Shown: positions 1 to 8,629, counted from the first letter of the stretch. The stretch is 64,000 bases of DNA from Acinetobacter shaoyimingii (GCF_011578045.1 NZ_CP049801.1:1550001-1614000); one strand, 5' to 3'. Notes: generated by a model from the sequence alone, not told the origin. A program made the numbers and translations.

Positions 1-87
1 TAGCAAATGATTTGGATCAAACATTCATTCATGAAATAAATTATTATAAGTATTATAATTCTATTTAATTTATTAGAGATCGTGGCA

Positions 88-882
88 ATGAAAGCACGCA
101 ATATCACAATTAAAACTGAACAAGATCTTGAAAATTTGAGAATTTCAGGGCGTTTGGCTGCTGAAGTTTTATCGATGATAGGTGCCTATGTTAAACCAGG
201 TGTCACGACCGAATATTTAGATGATATTTGTCATGATTTTATTGTGAATGAGCTAAAAGTGATTCCAGCCAATATTGGTTATTATGGCTATACCAAAACC
301 ACCTGTATTTCTAAAAATGAAGTGGTTTGTCATGGAATTCCATCTGACAAAATCGTGCTTGAAGATGGCGATATTATCAATATTGACGTTGCAATTATTA
401 AAGATGGATATTTTGGTGATACCAGCCGCATGTATTATGTAGGTGAGGTAAAACCAGCTGCAAAAAAACTCGTTGATACCACCTATGAAGCAATGGTTGC
501 AGGTATTCATGCCGTTAAACCTGGTGCAACATTGGGTGATGTTGGCTTTGCCATTCAATCGGTTGCGCACCGTGAGGGTTATAGCATTGTGCGTGAATAC
601 TGTGGTCACGGCATAGGTAAGATTTATCATGAACAGCCCAATGTTTTGCACTACGGACAACCAGGTCAGGGCATTGTGTTGAAAAAAGGCATGGTGTTTA
701 CCATTGAACCGATGGTGAATGCTGGACGCTCATCTGTGAAAGAGTTAAGAGATGGTTGGACAGTCGTGACTTCAGACAAATCATTGTCTGCACAATGGGA
801 ACATATGGTTGCCGTGACTGATGATGGCTTTGAATTATTAACACCTTGGCCAGAAGGTACGGGTGAATATCCAGCGATCTAA
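88..882 (+). CDS. map: Type I methionine aminopeptidase
   Basis: This enzyme removes the N-terminal methionine from nascent cytosolic proteins. Counted from the ATG at 88 it has 264 residues, the usual length for a bacterial type Ia enzyme. The dinuclear-metal ligands are all present: D100 and D111 (in NIDVAIIKDGYFGDTS), H174 (CGHGIG), E207 (FTIEPMVN) and E238 (WEHMVAV), plus substrate-contacting H82 (VCHGIP). An in-frame GTG at 82 would add two residues. I prefer the ATG because the AGAG at 75-78 is better spaced from it. A strong terminator follows directly, so the gene appears monocistronic. Acinetobacter genomes usually carry more than one map paralogue, so this may not be the only copy. 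Confidence 0.95.
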   Translation: MKARNITIKTEQDLENLRISGRLAAEVLSMIGAYVKPGVTTEYLDDICHDFIVNELKVIPANIGYYGYTKTTCISKNEVVCHGIPSDKIVLEDGDIINIDVAIIKDGYFGDTSRMYYVGEVKPAAKKLVDTTYEAMVAGIHAVKPGATLGDVGFAIQSVAHREGYSIVREYCGHGIGKIYHEQPNVLHYGQPGQGIVLKKGMVFTIEPMVNAGRSSVKELRDGWTVVTSDKSLSAQWEHMVAVTDDGFELLTPWPEGTGEYPAI

Positions 883-903
883 TTTTAGATCATTAAGATG
901 TAT

Positions 904-935
904 AAAAAAGCTCATTCATTTGAATGAGCTTTTTT
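904..935. terminator. Bidirectional rho-independent terminator
   Basis: The arms AGCTCATTCA and TGAATGAGCT form a perfect stem extended by an A-run on the left and a T-run on the right. It can end transcripts of map from the left and of the benE-like gene from the right. Confidence 0.85.
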
Positions 936-1006
936 ATTAAATTTTTTGAACAAGTTATAGGCTTCATGTTGATTGATGATCATCATTACAATAATGAAGA
1001 GTACGA

Positions 1007-2191
1007 CTATTCATGGGTTTTAGATTTAGATTTGACTTTAAAAATAAGATAAACCGCAAACCCAAACAATAAACCCCAAAATGCTGATCCTATTCCAAAA
1101 AATTGCACGCCTGATGCGCTAAATAAAAAAGTCATCAAAGCTGCTTCTCGCTCATGAGTTTGGGAAAAAGCTTGAGCAATGTTGTGTCCAATGGTGGCAA
1201 ATAAAGCAATGCCAGCCAAAGCGATCATAAACACAGTGGGAAACGACATCAAAAAAGTGGTCAGCGTGGTAGCAAATAGCCCTGTTAAAATATAAAAAAA
1301 TCCGCTGCTGATACCTGCAATATAACGCTTTTTAGGATCAGGATGGACTTGATCATCTAAACTTACCGCGGCACTGATTGCGGCAATATTGGTTGAGAAT
1401 GCACCAAAAGGTGCAAGTAAAGTTTGAGCAACACCCGTCCAGCCAATGAGATATTTTACATGTGGGGTATAGCCATAACTTTTGATCATGGCGATACCTG
1501 GTAAATATTGCGAAGCCATATTAATCAGGAAAAGCGGCAAGGCTAAGCCCAGTATAGCTGACCATGTAAATGTGGGTTGCATCCAAACAGGTTGTGTTAA
1601 ATGGAAATCCAATTGTGGAATATTCCAAACCATGAAATAAGGACAAATCACAAAACCCGCTAACAATGTAATGACAATGCAATAACGTTGTGCAACTTTT
1701 CTAGTAATAATATACACAGAAAGCAAAATCAGGATAAATGCCCATTCATGATTCAACTGCGCAAAAACTGCAATACCAAATTTAAGTAACACGCCAGCCA
1801 ACATTGCGCTGGTTAAACTTTGAGGGATGTATTTGAGTAGTTTTTCAAATACCCCAAGAAACCCTAAAATGGCAGTGAGTAAACCACAGATCAGAAATGC
1901 GCCAATCGCTTCATATAAAGTATAACCACTGCCTGTGGCAATTATGAGCGCAAGACCCGCAGTCGACCATGAGGTTGCGACAGGATATTTAAACCAAGCA
2001 GACAGTAATAAACCTGAAACTCCAATGCCAAGTCCTAAAGCCCAAAACCACGAACTGATTTGATCGGGATGTGCACCTAATATTTGAGCAGCTTGTATCA
2101 CCAGTACCGAAGAGACGCTAATACCAATCAGAAAAGTGATAAAACCTGCGAACACCGCAGGTATAGAAAAATCTTTTATAATATTGTGCAT
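1007..2191 (-). CDS. benE: BenE family benzoate/H+ symporter
   Basis: This is a polytopic inner-membrane protein with about 11-12 hydrophobic segments. Its N-terminal part (FAGFITFLIGISVSSVLVIQ, then SWSTAGLALI) is typical of the BenE benzoate:proton symporter family. The expected role is uptake of benzoate or a related aromatic acid. I use the ATG at 2191 (MHNIIKDFSIPAVFAG), which matches the family N-terminus. An in-frame start at 2233 would add 14 residues without a visible Shine-Dalgarno. No ben catabolic genes are adjacent, so the substrate is inferred from family only. An aromatic-acid MFS transporter lies at the far end of the window. Confidence 0.85.
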   Translation of the reverse strand: MHNIIKDFSIPAVFAGFITFLIGISVSSVLVIQAAQILGAHPDQISSWFWALGLGIGVSGLLLSAWFKYPVATSWSTAGLALIIATGSGYTLYEAIGAFLICGLLTAILGFLGVFEKLLKYIPQSLTSAMLAGVLLKFGIAVFAQLNHEWAFILILLSVYIITRKVAQRYCIVITLLAGFVICPYFMVWNIPQLDFHLTQPVWMQPTFTWSAILGLALPLFLINMASQYLPGIAMIKSYGYTPHVKYLIGWTGVAQTLLAPFGAFSTNIAAISAAVSLDDQVHPDPKKRYIAGISSGFFYILTGLFATTLTTFLMSFPTVFMIALAGIALFATIGHNIAQAFSQTHEREAALMTFLFSASGVQFFGIGSAFWGLLFGFAVYLIFKVKSKSKTHE

Positions 2192-2445
2192 GGTTTGTCT
2201 TAAGAATATGAGAATGGTTGTATAAATTTTCATTGATCATACGCTGTTCATGCAGGCTCTGAAAGTCTGATAAATGTACAGATGACTGTGAAAAGTATGG
2301 TTGGCAAATCATGATTGAACAGCTACGTATGTAAGCACTTTTACAAGCGTTATTCCACATCTTAATTTGATTCATATTCACTTAGTTTGTGTTCAGTGTT
2401 CAGTGTTTTGTATACAAGCTTATAGGTTCAAAGAGGTGATTATAT

Positions 2446-3093
2446 TCACATGGTCGAGAGTGCCAGTTTGATCCCGAAACCACAGAACAATAAGCCAACT
2501 GTGGCAACAGCGATCGCAGAGAGTTTATATCTTTGATTAAAAAAGTTGGCAACTTTCACGCCTGAAAAAATCAGCAGGGTTAAATACGCCATGCTCAAGA
2601 TCTGTAAAATAATGGAAAGAATTGTAAAACTCAGCGCTGGGTAAGGATAATTCGGCTCTACAAACTGAACAAAAAATGATAAATAAAATAAAATGGCTTT
2701 CGGATTCAGTAAGCTTACGGTAAGTGCAGTGCGAAATGGATGAAATTTTTGAGGATTCTCAGTTTCATCTTGTTCTATGCGTTGTGTATGATTCGCCCAA
2801 GTATGATATGCCGCAATCAATAATCTTAAGCCTAAGTAAGACAGATACAGCGCACCAACAACTTTAAGGGCAATAAACAACCACGGAAAATTGTGCAATA
2901 AGGTTGCAGCCCCCAAGACCGTACATAAAATTAAGATACAATCGCCAGTAAAAACGCCTAAAGCACCGATATAGCCAATTTTTATGCCATATCGTGTCGC
3001 AATAGACATCACATAAAGCGAATTTGGTCCTGGTAAAAGAATAATAAGAATCGTGCCTATGATAAAAGTCACGATGTCAGTAATACCAAACAC
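2446..3093 (-). CDS. leuE: LysE/RhtB family exporter, LeuE-like
   Basis: This amino-acid exporter of the LysE superfamily has about six membrane segments and the family motif LPGPNSLYVMS near the N-terminus. The stretch SLLNPKAILFYLSFFVQF is very close to LeuE, the leucine efflux protein. I place the start at the GTG at 3093 (MFGITDIVTF), which has GCGAG seven bases upstream. A TTG at 3099 is the alternative and adds two residues. The gene stands alone between the benE-like gene and transaldolase. The exact amino acid exported cannot be read from the sequence. Confidence 0.85.
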   Translation of the reverse strand: MFGITDIVTFIIGTILIILLPGPNSLYVMSIATRYGIKIGYIGALGVFTGDCILILCTVLGAATLLHNFPWLFIALKVVGALYLSYLGLRLLIAAYHTWANHTQRIEQDETENPQKFHPFRTALTVSLLNPKAILFYLSFFVQFVEPNYPYPALSFTILSIILQILSMAYLTLLIFSGVKVANFFNQRYKLSAIAVATVGLLFCGFGIKLALSTM

Positions 3094-3213
3094 AATCAAT
3101 CTCGCTGTTTACAAAACTTGGGGGGAAACTTGATCTACGTAGGATGAATAAATCAAATCAAAAATAAAACGAGCCTTCTAAAAGACTCGTATATCTTATA
3201 TATAGTGCAATGT

Positions 3214-3242
3214 AGTAATCGACTTCGGAAACGTTGATTATA
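3214..3242 (-). terminator. Weak stem-loop after transaldolase
   Basis: TAATCGAC (3216-3223) pairs with GTTGATTA (3233-3240) around a nine-base loop, just past the tal stop on the minus strand. It lacks a long U-tract, so intrinsic termination is only a possibility. Confidence 0.35.
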
Positions 3243-3252
3243 GTCGTATTAA

Positions 3253-4242
3253 TTATGCATGAATGTTTGCATCGACACCAAAAGATTGACGTAATAACGT
3301 ACTCAATTGTTCACGGGCTTTAATAAAGCCATCAATACCGCCTTGTAAGAGCTGAAAAGCCATCAAGTCTTTTTCAACTTCAGCTTTGAATTCCGCTTTA
3401 GCAATTTCAGTGTATTCATGTTGTTGATGTGCGTGAGCATGATCTGTGCATAGCTGTCTTTCAACAGTACGTTGATCTTGTGCAAGATCAGCCAGCAAAT
3501 TTGGTGATACAGTGAGTAAATCACAACCAGCCAGACCAAGGACTTGATCTACACTACGAAAACTTGCACCCATGATTTCTGTTTTTACATTGTGTTGTTT
3601 GTAGTAATGGTAAATTTGTTTGACTGACAAGACACCTGGATCTTTTTCAATCGGATATTGGTCAACATTTTCAGCTTTTTTATACCAATCTAAGATACGG
3701 CCCACAAAAGGTGAAATCAGGGTCACTTTGGCATCTGCACATGCACGTGCTTGATGCAAGCCAAACAATAAAGTCAGATTGCAGTGAATTCCTTCTGCCT
3801 CAAGTTGACGTGCAGCTTGAATACCTTCCCAAGTGGATGCGATTTTAATCAAAATACGATCTTGATCGACACCATAAGCTTTATAAAGAGCCAGCAATTC
3901 CTTGGCTTTCTCCACGGTCGCCTCAGTGTCGTATGAAAGTGCGGCATCAACTTCAGTTGAAACACGACCTTCAACAATTTTTAAAATTTCAGCACCGAGT
4001 TTGACGGTTAAAATATCAATCGTACGTTCTATAAGGAGATCTGTTTCATAACCTTCAGCTTTTGCTTGAGCATAAGCCGACTCGATCAACGCTTTATTTT
4101 CTGGAAGTGAAGCTGCTGCAGTAATTAAAGATGGATTGGTCGTCGCATCTAAAGGTCGGAATTGTTGTATTGCTTTTAAATCACCAGTATCTGCAACAAT
4201 AGTGGTCATTTTTTTTAATTGATCTAATGCTGATTGAGTCAT
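3253..4242 (-). CDS. tal: Transaldolase
   Basis: This cytosolic enzyme of the non-oxidative pentose phosphate pathway moves a dihydroxyacetone unit from sedoheptulose-7-phosphate to glyceraldehyde-3-phosphate. The 329-residue protein aligns along its length with E. coli TalB: VADTGDL near the start, DATTNPSLI, STEVDA, and the Schiff-base lysine K133 in ILIKIASTWEGI. The motifs GRILDWYKKAE and MGASFRS are also present. It is a single gene. It lies downstream of aceR on the same strand but with about 90 bases between them. Confidence 0.96.
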   Translation of the reverse strand: MTQSALDQLKKMTTIVADTGDLKAIQQFRPLDATTNPSLITAAASLPENKALIESAYAQAKAEGYETDLLIERTIDILTVKLGAEILKIVEGRVSTEVDAALSYDTEATVEKAKELLALYKAYGVDQDRILIKIASTWEGIQAARQLEAEGIHCNLTLLFGLHQARACADAKVTLISPFVGRILDWYKKAENVDQYPIEKDPGVLSVKQIYHYYKQHNVKTEIMGASFRSVDQVLGLAGCDLLTVSPNLLADLAQDQRTVERQLCTDHAHAHQQHEYTEIAKAEFKAEVEKDLMAFQLLQGGIDGFIKAREQLSTLLRQSFGVDANIHA

Positions 4243-4332
4243 TGCGGTGTAATTCTTTATTCAAAATACTTGTAACTTTATTTATATCACAAGGTGATTT
4301 TTGAATTGAATCAAAATGCATCATAATGGTGA

Positions 4333-5223
4333 TTATTTTGTAGAATTTCGTTGATTTCTGACGTGATGAATCAAAAAACGTGCAGCAGCCCCCAGTTTGT
4401 TTTCACGACTCCAGACTAAATCGACCGAATATTCAAATCTTGGGGTGAAATCGGTCAACTGTAAAACTTTTAATTTCTGTTTTAAATCAGGGTTTTCCTC
4501 TAACATTTGTAAGGGGAGAATGCCCCAACCTAAATTCGCTAGTATGAGCATCGCAGCAGAGTGATGGTTATCTGTGCGCCAGTATTTTTTGGAAAATAAA
4601 AGTTCAGGTTTAATCGATTTATCACGACTTGCGATCACAATTTGACGATTATTCTGCATTTGTTCAAAAGAAACTTGTTCAAAATCTGCCAATGGATGTT
4701 GCGTTGAAACCACAGGTATTATTGTTTCCCGTTTTAATTCTACAAACTGTTCGCTTGTGTCTAAAAACTCTCGTTCAAACATCAGTGCCAGTTGAGCGGA
4801 TGAGTTCATCAGCATGTTTTGTGCATCTTCTTGTGGCGCTGAAATAATATTGATTTGAAGTTGAGGAAAATTTTTTTCCAGTAGTGCGATGTACTCAGTC
4901 CATTGTGTGTGTAGAAGTTCAGAGACCACCACAATATTTAAGGATGATTCTAAGCCTTCACTCAGTGCAAAGGCTTGTTGTTTCCATTGATTCATTTCAA
5001 CCAAAAGTTGTTCGGTTTTTTCAAACAGTGCAATTGCTTGCGCTGTTGGTCTTGGCTCACGTCCAACTCGATCAAACAATTGTAAATTTAAATCAATTTC
5101 TAAGTTTGCAATAGACATGCTGACGGCTGAAGGAACTTTACCTAGTTGTCTTGCCGCTGCTGAAAATGAACCTAATTCCATTACAGTTTTAAAGATGACC
5201 AACTGGTCTTGATTGATATTCAT
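4333..5223 (-). CDS. aceR: LysR-type regulator of the AceI pump (AceR-like)
   Basis: The N-terminal winged helix-turn-helix (DQLVIFKTVMELGSFSAAAR, about residues 4-60) and a C-terminal effector domain make this a LysR-family regulator. It is divergent from the aceI pump gene with about 220 bases between them. This is the arrangement described for AceR/AceI in Acinetobacter, where AceR activates aceI in response to chlorhexidine and short diamines. I take the ATG at 5223 (MNINQDQL); an in-frame TTG at 5232 would add three residues. The assignment as AceR rests on gene context plus family, not on residue-level proof. Confidence 0.83.
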   Translation of the reverse strand: MNINQDQLVIFKTVMELGSFSAAARQLGKVPSAVSMSIANLEIDLNLQLFDRVGREPRPTAQAIALFEKTEQLLVEMNQWKQQAFALSEGLESSLNIVVVSELLHTQWTEYIALLEKNFPQLQINIISAPQEDAQNMLMNSSAQLALMFEREFLDTSEQFVELKRETIIPVVSTQHPLADFEQVSFEQMQNNRQIVIASRDKSIKPELLFSKKYWRTDNHHSAAMLILANLGWGILPLQMLEENPDLKQKLKVLQLTDFTPRFEYSVDLVWSRENKLGAAARFLIHHVRNQRNSTK

Positions 5224-5440
5224 AATGCTCAATTCTTAATTGGAAAATGATGTTTTAGATTGCCACAAATGAATAAACAAATAGCTTTATCCATGTGTTT
5301 TCACTCACACTTTACTCTGCTGGAGAAGTAATAAGGATAAATATTGCGTCTTATCTATCAATATTATTGAAAGAATCTGACTACTATCTTCAATTATACA
5401 GACATATAATGCCAAAACTTTAAACAAATTGAGAATTTTT
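5224..5440. promoter_or_regulatory. aceR-aceI divergent control region
   Basis: This 217-bp space must hold both promoters and the AceR site. TATAAT at 5405-5410 is a good -10 box for aceI. No good -35 box stands at 17 bases, as expected of a promoter that needs an activator. I could not define the AceR half-sites with confidence. Confidence 0.5.
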
Positions 5441-5863
5441 ATGTTGATTTCCAAAAGAAGGATTATTCATGCGCTGAGCTATGAAATCATCTTATTGGTG
5501 ATCATTGCGATTGCGTTGAGTTATATGTTTGAAATGCCGATGGAAGTGACGGGTACATTGGGTATTGTGATGGCGGTGACTTCTGTCATTTGGAATATGA
5601 TTTTTAATCATTTCTTTGAAAAGGCAGAAGCAAAGTACCAATTTAAAAGAACTATACCTGTACGTATTGGGCATGCGATTGGATTTGAAGGTGGTTTGAT
5701 GTTAGCGACTATTCCAATGGTGGCTTATGCGTTAAATCTTGGCATATGGGAAGCTGTATTACTCGATTTAAGCTTAACCTTATGTATTTTGGTTTATACC
5801 TTCATTTTTCAGTGGTGTTATGATGGTATAGAAGCTCATTTTACAGAGGTCAAAGCTTCTTAA
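5441..5863 (+). CDS. aceI: PACE family biocide/diamine efflux pump
   Basis: This 140-residue inner-membrane protein has four helices, organised as two bacterial transmembrane-pair domains. The N-terminus MLISKRRIIHALSYE is nearly that of AceI, with the essential proton-coupling glutamate at position 15. It also carries the family blocks WNMIFNHFFE and FIFQWCYD. AceI exports chlorhexidine and short-chain diamines using the proton gradient. I use the ATG at 5441, preceded by GAGA, instead of the start twelve bases upstream. The divergent LysR gene is its likely activator. A long perfect hairpin terminator follows. Confidence 0.92.
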   Translation: MLISKRRIIHALSYEIILLVIIAIALSYMFEMPMEVTGTLGIVMAVTSVIWNMIFNHFFEKAEAKYQFKRTIPVRIGHAIGFEGGLMLATIPMVAYALNLGIWEAVLLDLSLTLCILVYTFIFQWCYDGIEAHFTEVKAS

Positions 5864-5900
5864 AAATTAATTTTAATAAAATTACTAAATATAGATTAGA

Positions 5901-5941
5901 CCCAATATAATGAGATAAATACCTCATTATATTGGGTTTTT
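5901..5941 (+). terminator. Rho-independent terminator of aceI
   Basis: The 14-bp perfect arms CCCAATATAATGAG and CTCATTATATTGGG surround an eight-base loop and are followed by five T. Confidence 0.88.
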
Positions 5942-6171
5942 GAGTACTTGATATTTAACATAAGTTGGATAATTAAGACTTTTTTTATTGTTAAATTTTT
6001 TCGAAAAAAATAGAAAAACATATGTGTAACATTATAGTGATTTATTTTCTTATAGTAAAAAAATATTAATCAAAAAAAACTTTTGTCGGATTTATGAAAC
6101 TTTTGTTTGATTTCGTATATCTTATATGTGCAGGAAATGTATAAGATTTTAAAAATATTTAAGGACAAAAA
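5942..6171 (+). promoter_or_regulatory. AT-rich upstream region of the ompW-like gene
   Basis: This is a very AT-rich leader. It carries two direct copies of an AACTTTTGT(C/T)(G/T)GAT motif at 6079-6092 and 6099-6112, exactly 20 bp apart (about two helical turns). TATATCTTATATG follows at 6117-6129 and could include the -10 box. The ribosome-binding site AAGGA is at 6161-6165. The motif pair looks like a regulator site; no regulator is identified. Confidence 0.45.
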
Positions 6172-7329
6172 ATGAATAAAATGATTTGGGGCAAAATCAT
6201 CGTAGCAGGTTCATGTGTTGCTTTAACCAATATAAGTTACGCAGAAAACTTTAAACGTTTTTCAGTATCAGCGGGTTGGATGCATGTGATGCCACAAGGG
6301 AAAGCCAATCCTTTCAATATCAATAGTGTCGTAGATCCTAATAAAGAGAATGGATATGGTATCGGTAGCATATCACAGCAAGCATTTTTAGGTTCAATAG
6401 ATCCAGATGCGCAGTTATATACGGGTGAGAATGCGCTCGATTTTTTACCTTTAACTTTTGAAAGACCAGGCATAGGAAATCAATCGCTTGCACAAATGTT
6501 AGGTGCTTTGGAAAATAATGATGCTTCTGATGATCAAAGTTACTTATCTAATATAAATGCATCTACTGCAGGTTCAGCACAATTAAAAGGAATTGATCAA
6601 TGGACCGCACAAGACACAGGTCTTGAAGCGAAAAATGTTGATACCCTAGGTCTGACTTTCAACTATTATTTAAATGATCATGTTTCTCTTCAATTTATTG
6701 GAGGAATTCCACCTAAAGTTGATATTAAAGGTAAGGGGGAAATTGTTGCCAATATGACAGGTGAAGCAATGCCACAAGGTGATATTGCTATGCTATTTCC
6801 AGACGGAATTTTGGATCTTGCACAAGACATACCAATTACTAATTTAGGAAATAAGAAAAGGGCATCATCTGTACGTGCTTGGACACCGGCTATGGAAGTC
6901 CAGTATCAATTTGGTCAATCTGGCGTGAATAAATTTAGACCATTTGTTGGCGCTGGAATCATGTATGCGTATTTTAATGAAATTAAGCTTGATTCAACGA
7001 TTAAACAAGATTTAGTTAATGCTGGGCACATGATTCAAAATATTTTGGATGATAAGGCTGGTGCAGCTTTAGATGGTGAAGTGTCAAGTGCTGACCCTAA
7101 AGTACGTGTTAAAACAACGGATGCCATTGCACCGCTTGTAACACTTGGGGCAACTTACGACATCAATGAAAATTGGTTTGGAATCGCATCGCTTTCTTAT
7201 GCAAAACTGAGTAATCGAGCTAACATTGATGTGATTGATAAAAATACTGGTAATAAACTGATACGCTCGTCGACCAAAATTGATATTGATCCTTTAATTA
7301 CTTATGTCGGTGTTGGTTATAGATTTTAA
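6172..7329 (+). CDS. OmpW family outer-membrane protein (large form)
   Basis: The N-terminus is a signal peptide, with a likely cut after NISYA near residue 24, followed by ENFKRFSVSAGWMHVMPQG. The C-terminal half has OmpW features: RPFVGAGIMYAYF, then ENWFGIASLSYAKLSNRA, and an end in YVGVGYRF with terminal Phe for barrel insertion. At 385 residues it is much longer than the roughly 210-residue OmpW. The extra length lies in an N-terminal segment (about 40-150) and a loop (about 175-240). A role as a small hydrophobic-molecule channel is inferred from the family. It is a single gene with AAGGA six bases before the ATG. Confidence 0.8.
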   Translation: MNKMIWGKIIVAGSCVALTNISYAENFKRFSVSAGWMHVMPQGKANPFNINSVVDPNKENGYGIGSISQQAFLGSIDPDAQLYTGENALDFLPLTFERPGIGNQSLAQMLGALENNDASDDQSYLSNINASTAGSAQLKGIDQWTAQDTGLEAKNVDTLGLTFNYYLNDHVSLQFIGGIPPKVDIKGKGEIVANMTGEAMPQGDIAMLFPDGILDLAQDIPITNLGNKKRASSVRAWTPAMEVQYQFGQSGVNKFRPFVGAGIMYAYFNEIKLDSTIKQDLVNAGHMIQNILDDKAGAALDGEVSSADPKVRVKTTDAIAPLVTLGATYDINENWFGIASLSYAKLSNRANIDVIDKNTGNKLIRSSTKIDIDPLITYVGVGYRF

Positions 7330-7387
7330 TTTCTGAGGAATTTATTTACATACCTCGTTTTTAAAAACTGTGTAATAGTTTCGCTTT

Positions 7388-7421
7388 AAAAAAGGCTCAA
7401 AGTTTATCTTTGGGCTTTTTT
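7388..7421 (+). terminator. Rho-independent terminator of the ompW-like gene
   Basis: AAAAAAGGCTCAAAG pairs with CTTTGGGCTTTTTT (two G-T pairs) and the right arm ends in six T. Confidence 0.75.
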
Positions 7422-7727
7422 ATTTCTGTGTAGAATTTAAAATGTTGTGGGTATATACAAATGAATAATATAGAGCGTTTTTAAACTTTAATTTTTCATA
7501 CATATTTTCTAGAAGCAAGTATGGCACTTTATTCATACATTAAATTTGAAATAATGATTCAACTGCTTTGGTGAATTATTTATAACCAATTAAAATTCAC
7601 AATACATTTCTCACTCCTGAGCAAGTTTTAAAGCACGTTACTGCATTAAAATAAAGCGCAAGTGATGAGCTTCTTCAGAATGTGATCTAAGTGCGCAAGG
7701 GAGTGGTTATTTTAAGTTTAATACCCT

Positions 7728-7778
7728 TCATCTTAACCTTCTCCCTGAACTATATATGGGGCGAGAGAAGGGAGTTTA
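7728..7778. repeat. Degenerate palindromic intergenic element
   Basis: CCTTCATCTTAACCTTCTCC on the left faces AGAGAAGGGAG on the right. Together they resemble the widespread extragenic palindromes built on CCTTCTCCC. Only one degenerate copy is visible in this window, so its repeat nature is inferred from resemblance. Confidence 0.35.
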
Positions 7779-7895
7779 AAAGGTTTGGATTCTGAGTCAA
7801 TGATCATTGATTGATTTTTGAAAGAACTTTATTGATGTTTCGTATTTGTATAAAAACTTTGATTAGCTTTAAGTATAAACTACGAATAGGATAAT

Positions 7896-7942
7896 AAAAA
7901 GCAAAGTCGAGGCGGACTGAAGAGATCGAGGCCTCGACTTTG
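7896..7942 (-). terminator. GC-rich rho-independent terminator, minus strand
   Basis: The perfect 12-bp arms CAAAGTCGAGGC (7902-7913) and GCCTCGACTTTG (7931-7942) enclose a 17-base loop. Read on the minus strand, the second arm is followed by CTTTTTATT. The stem is far more GC-rich than its surroundings. It indicates a minus-strand transcript ending here, from the small ORF at 7973-8106 or an unrecognised RNA. Confidence 0.7.
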
Positions 7943-7972
7943 AAAAGGGAAAACCAATAACAAATTTAAAAA

Positions 7973-8106
7973 TTAGCTACGGTTAAATGGATAATCTTTA
8001 AATTCTTTAGAACTCTGTTCAAACTTTAAGAAACAGCAGTTACCATATCTAGTTCATCTGAATCTAAAACCTTTTTATAAGACTCAGTATGAACAAAACT
8101 TTTCAT
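7973..8106 (-). pseudogene. Small ORF with an apparent one-base frameshift
   Basis: Read from the ATG at 8106, a 26-residue frame begins MKSFVHTESY, contains DSDELDMVTAV, and stops at 8026-8028. A second frame overlapping the stop continues FLKFEQSSKEFKDYPFNRS to a TAA at 7973-7975. Adding one T to the TTT just before the first stop would join the two into one 44-residue acidic peptide. Both halves read like real coding sequence, and a strong minus-strand terminator lies 30 bases downstream. I do not recognise the family. The Shine-Dalgarno is poor. The break may be a real mutation, a homopolymer error, or the 26-residue frame may be complete as it stands. Confidence 0.45.
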
Positions 8107-8581
8107 TGGATTTGTTCATCACATAGATAAAATAATTGTTGTAATTTTATTCAATTCTCTATCTCCATAAATAACTACTCAATTGATATTTAGGCATTAT
8201 TATAAACAAAAAACTAACTTTTGTTGGATAAATCGAATGACATTGGTCGGAAAAAAGTGTGTGATAAAACAATCATTTAAATTATTTTGTGTCTATTATT
8301 ATATTAATATGTTTATTGTGGGAATTTGATAAGTTGTGGAGTTTATAAATATATTTATCAATAATCATAGGAATAATTAAAAAACATTTATATGAACAAA
8401 CACATTTAAATTACACCAAATATTGATTTTAACAATGCAAAGTCTAAGAACTTAAAGAAAATAAAATTTTCAGATTGTATTTTAGTCTTATCTGATGGAA
8501 GTATATATTTTTATAATTTCAATTTTGTTTAACTTTCACAAACATTGATCATTTTCTTTAATAACATTCGAGTTAACTCAT

Positions 8582-8611
8582 AAAAAAGCACTTCAATAGA
8601 AGTGCTTTTTT
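8582..8611. terminator. Terminator of the thiolase gene
   Basis: AAAAAAGCACTTC and GAAGTGCTTTTTT form a 13-bp perfect stem with a four-base loop. It is symmetric, so it can act on either strand; the minus-strand thiolase ends just beside it. Confidence 0.85.
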
Positions 8612-8629
8612 AGACCGAATTCTAGGAAA

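Larger units (their letters stand above)
7422..8581. other. 1.2-kb region without a full-length gene
   Basis: No ORF of normal size or codon use is present on either strand. Contents I can see are a degenerate palindromic element around 7728-7778 (CCTTCTCCC facing AGAGAAGGGAG), a short broken minus-strand ORF at 7973-8106 with its terminator at 7896-7942, and an AACTTTTGTTGGAT copy at 8216-8229 matching the pair upstream of the ompW-like gene. The remainder is AT-rich and looks eroded. Confidence 0.6.

Noticed and set aside
3187..6127. 15-base exact repeat TCGTATATCTTATAT at 3187-3201 and 6113-6127
   Set aside because: An AT-rich word of this length is expected to recur about once by chance among all pairs in 64 kb; one copy is in a spacer with no matching promoter context.
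7422..8581. Prophage, IS element or CRISPR remnant in the gene-free region
   Set aside because: No transposase, terminal repeats with target duplication, phage genes or regularly spaced repeats were seen.
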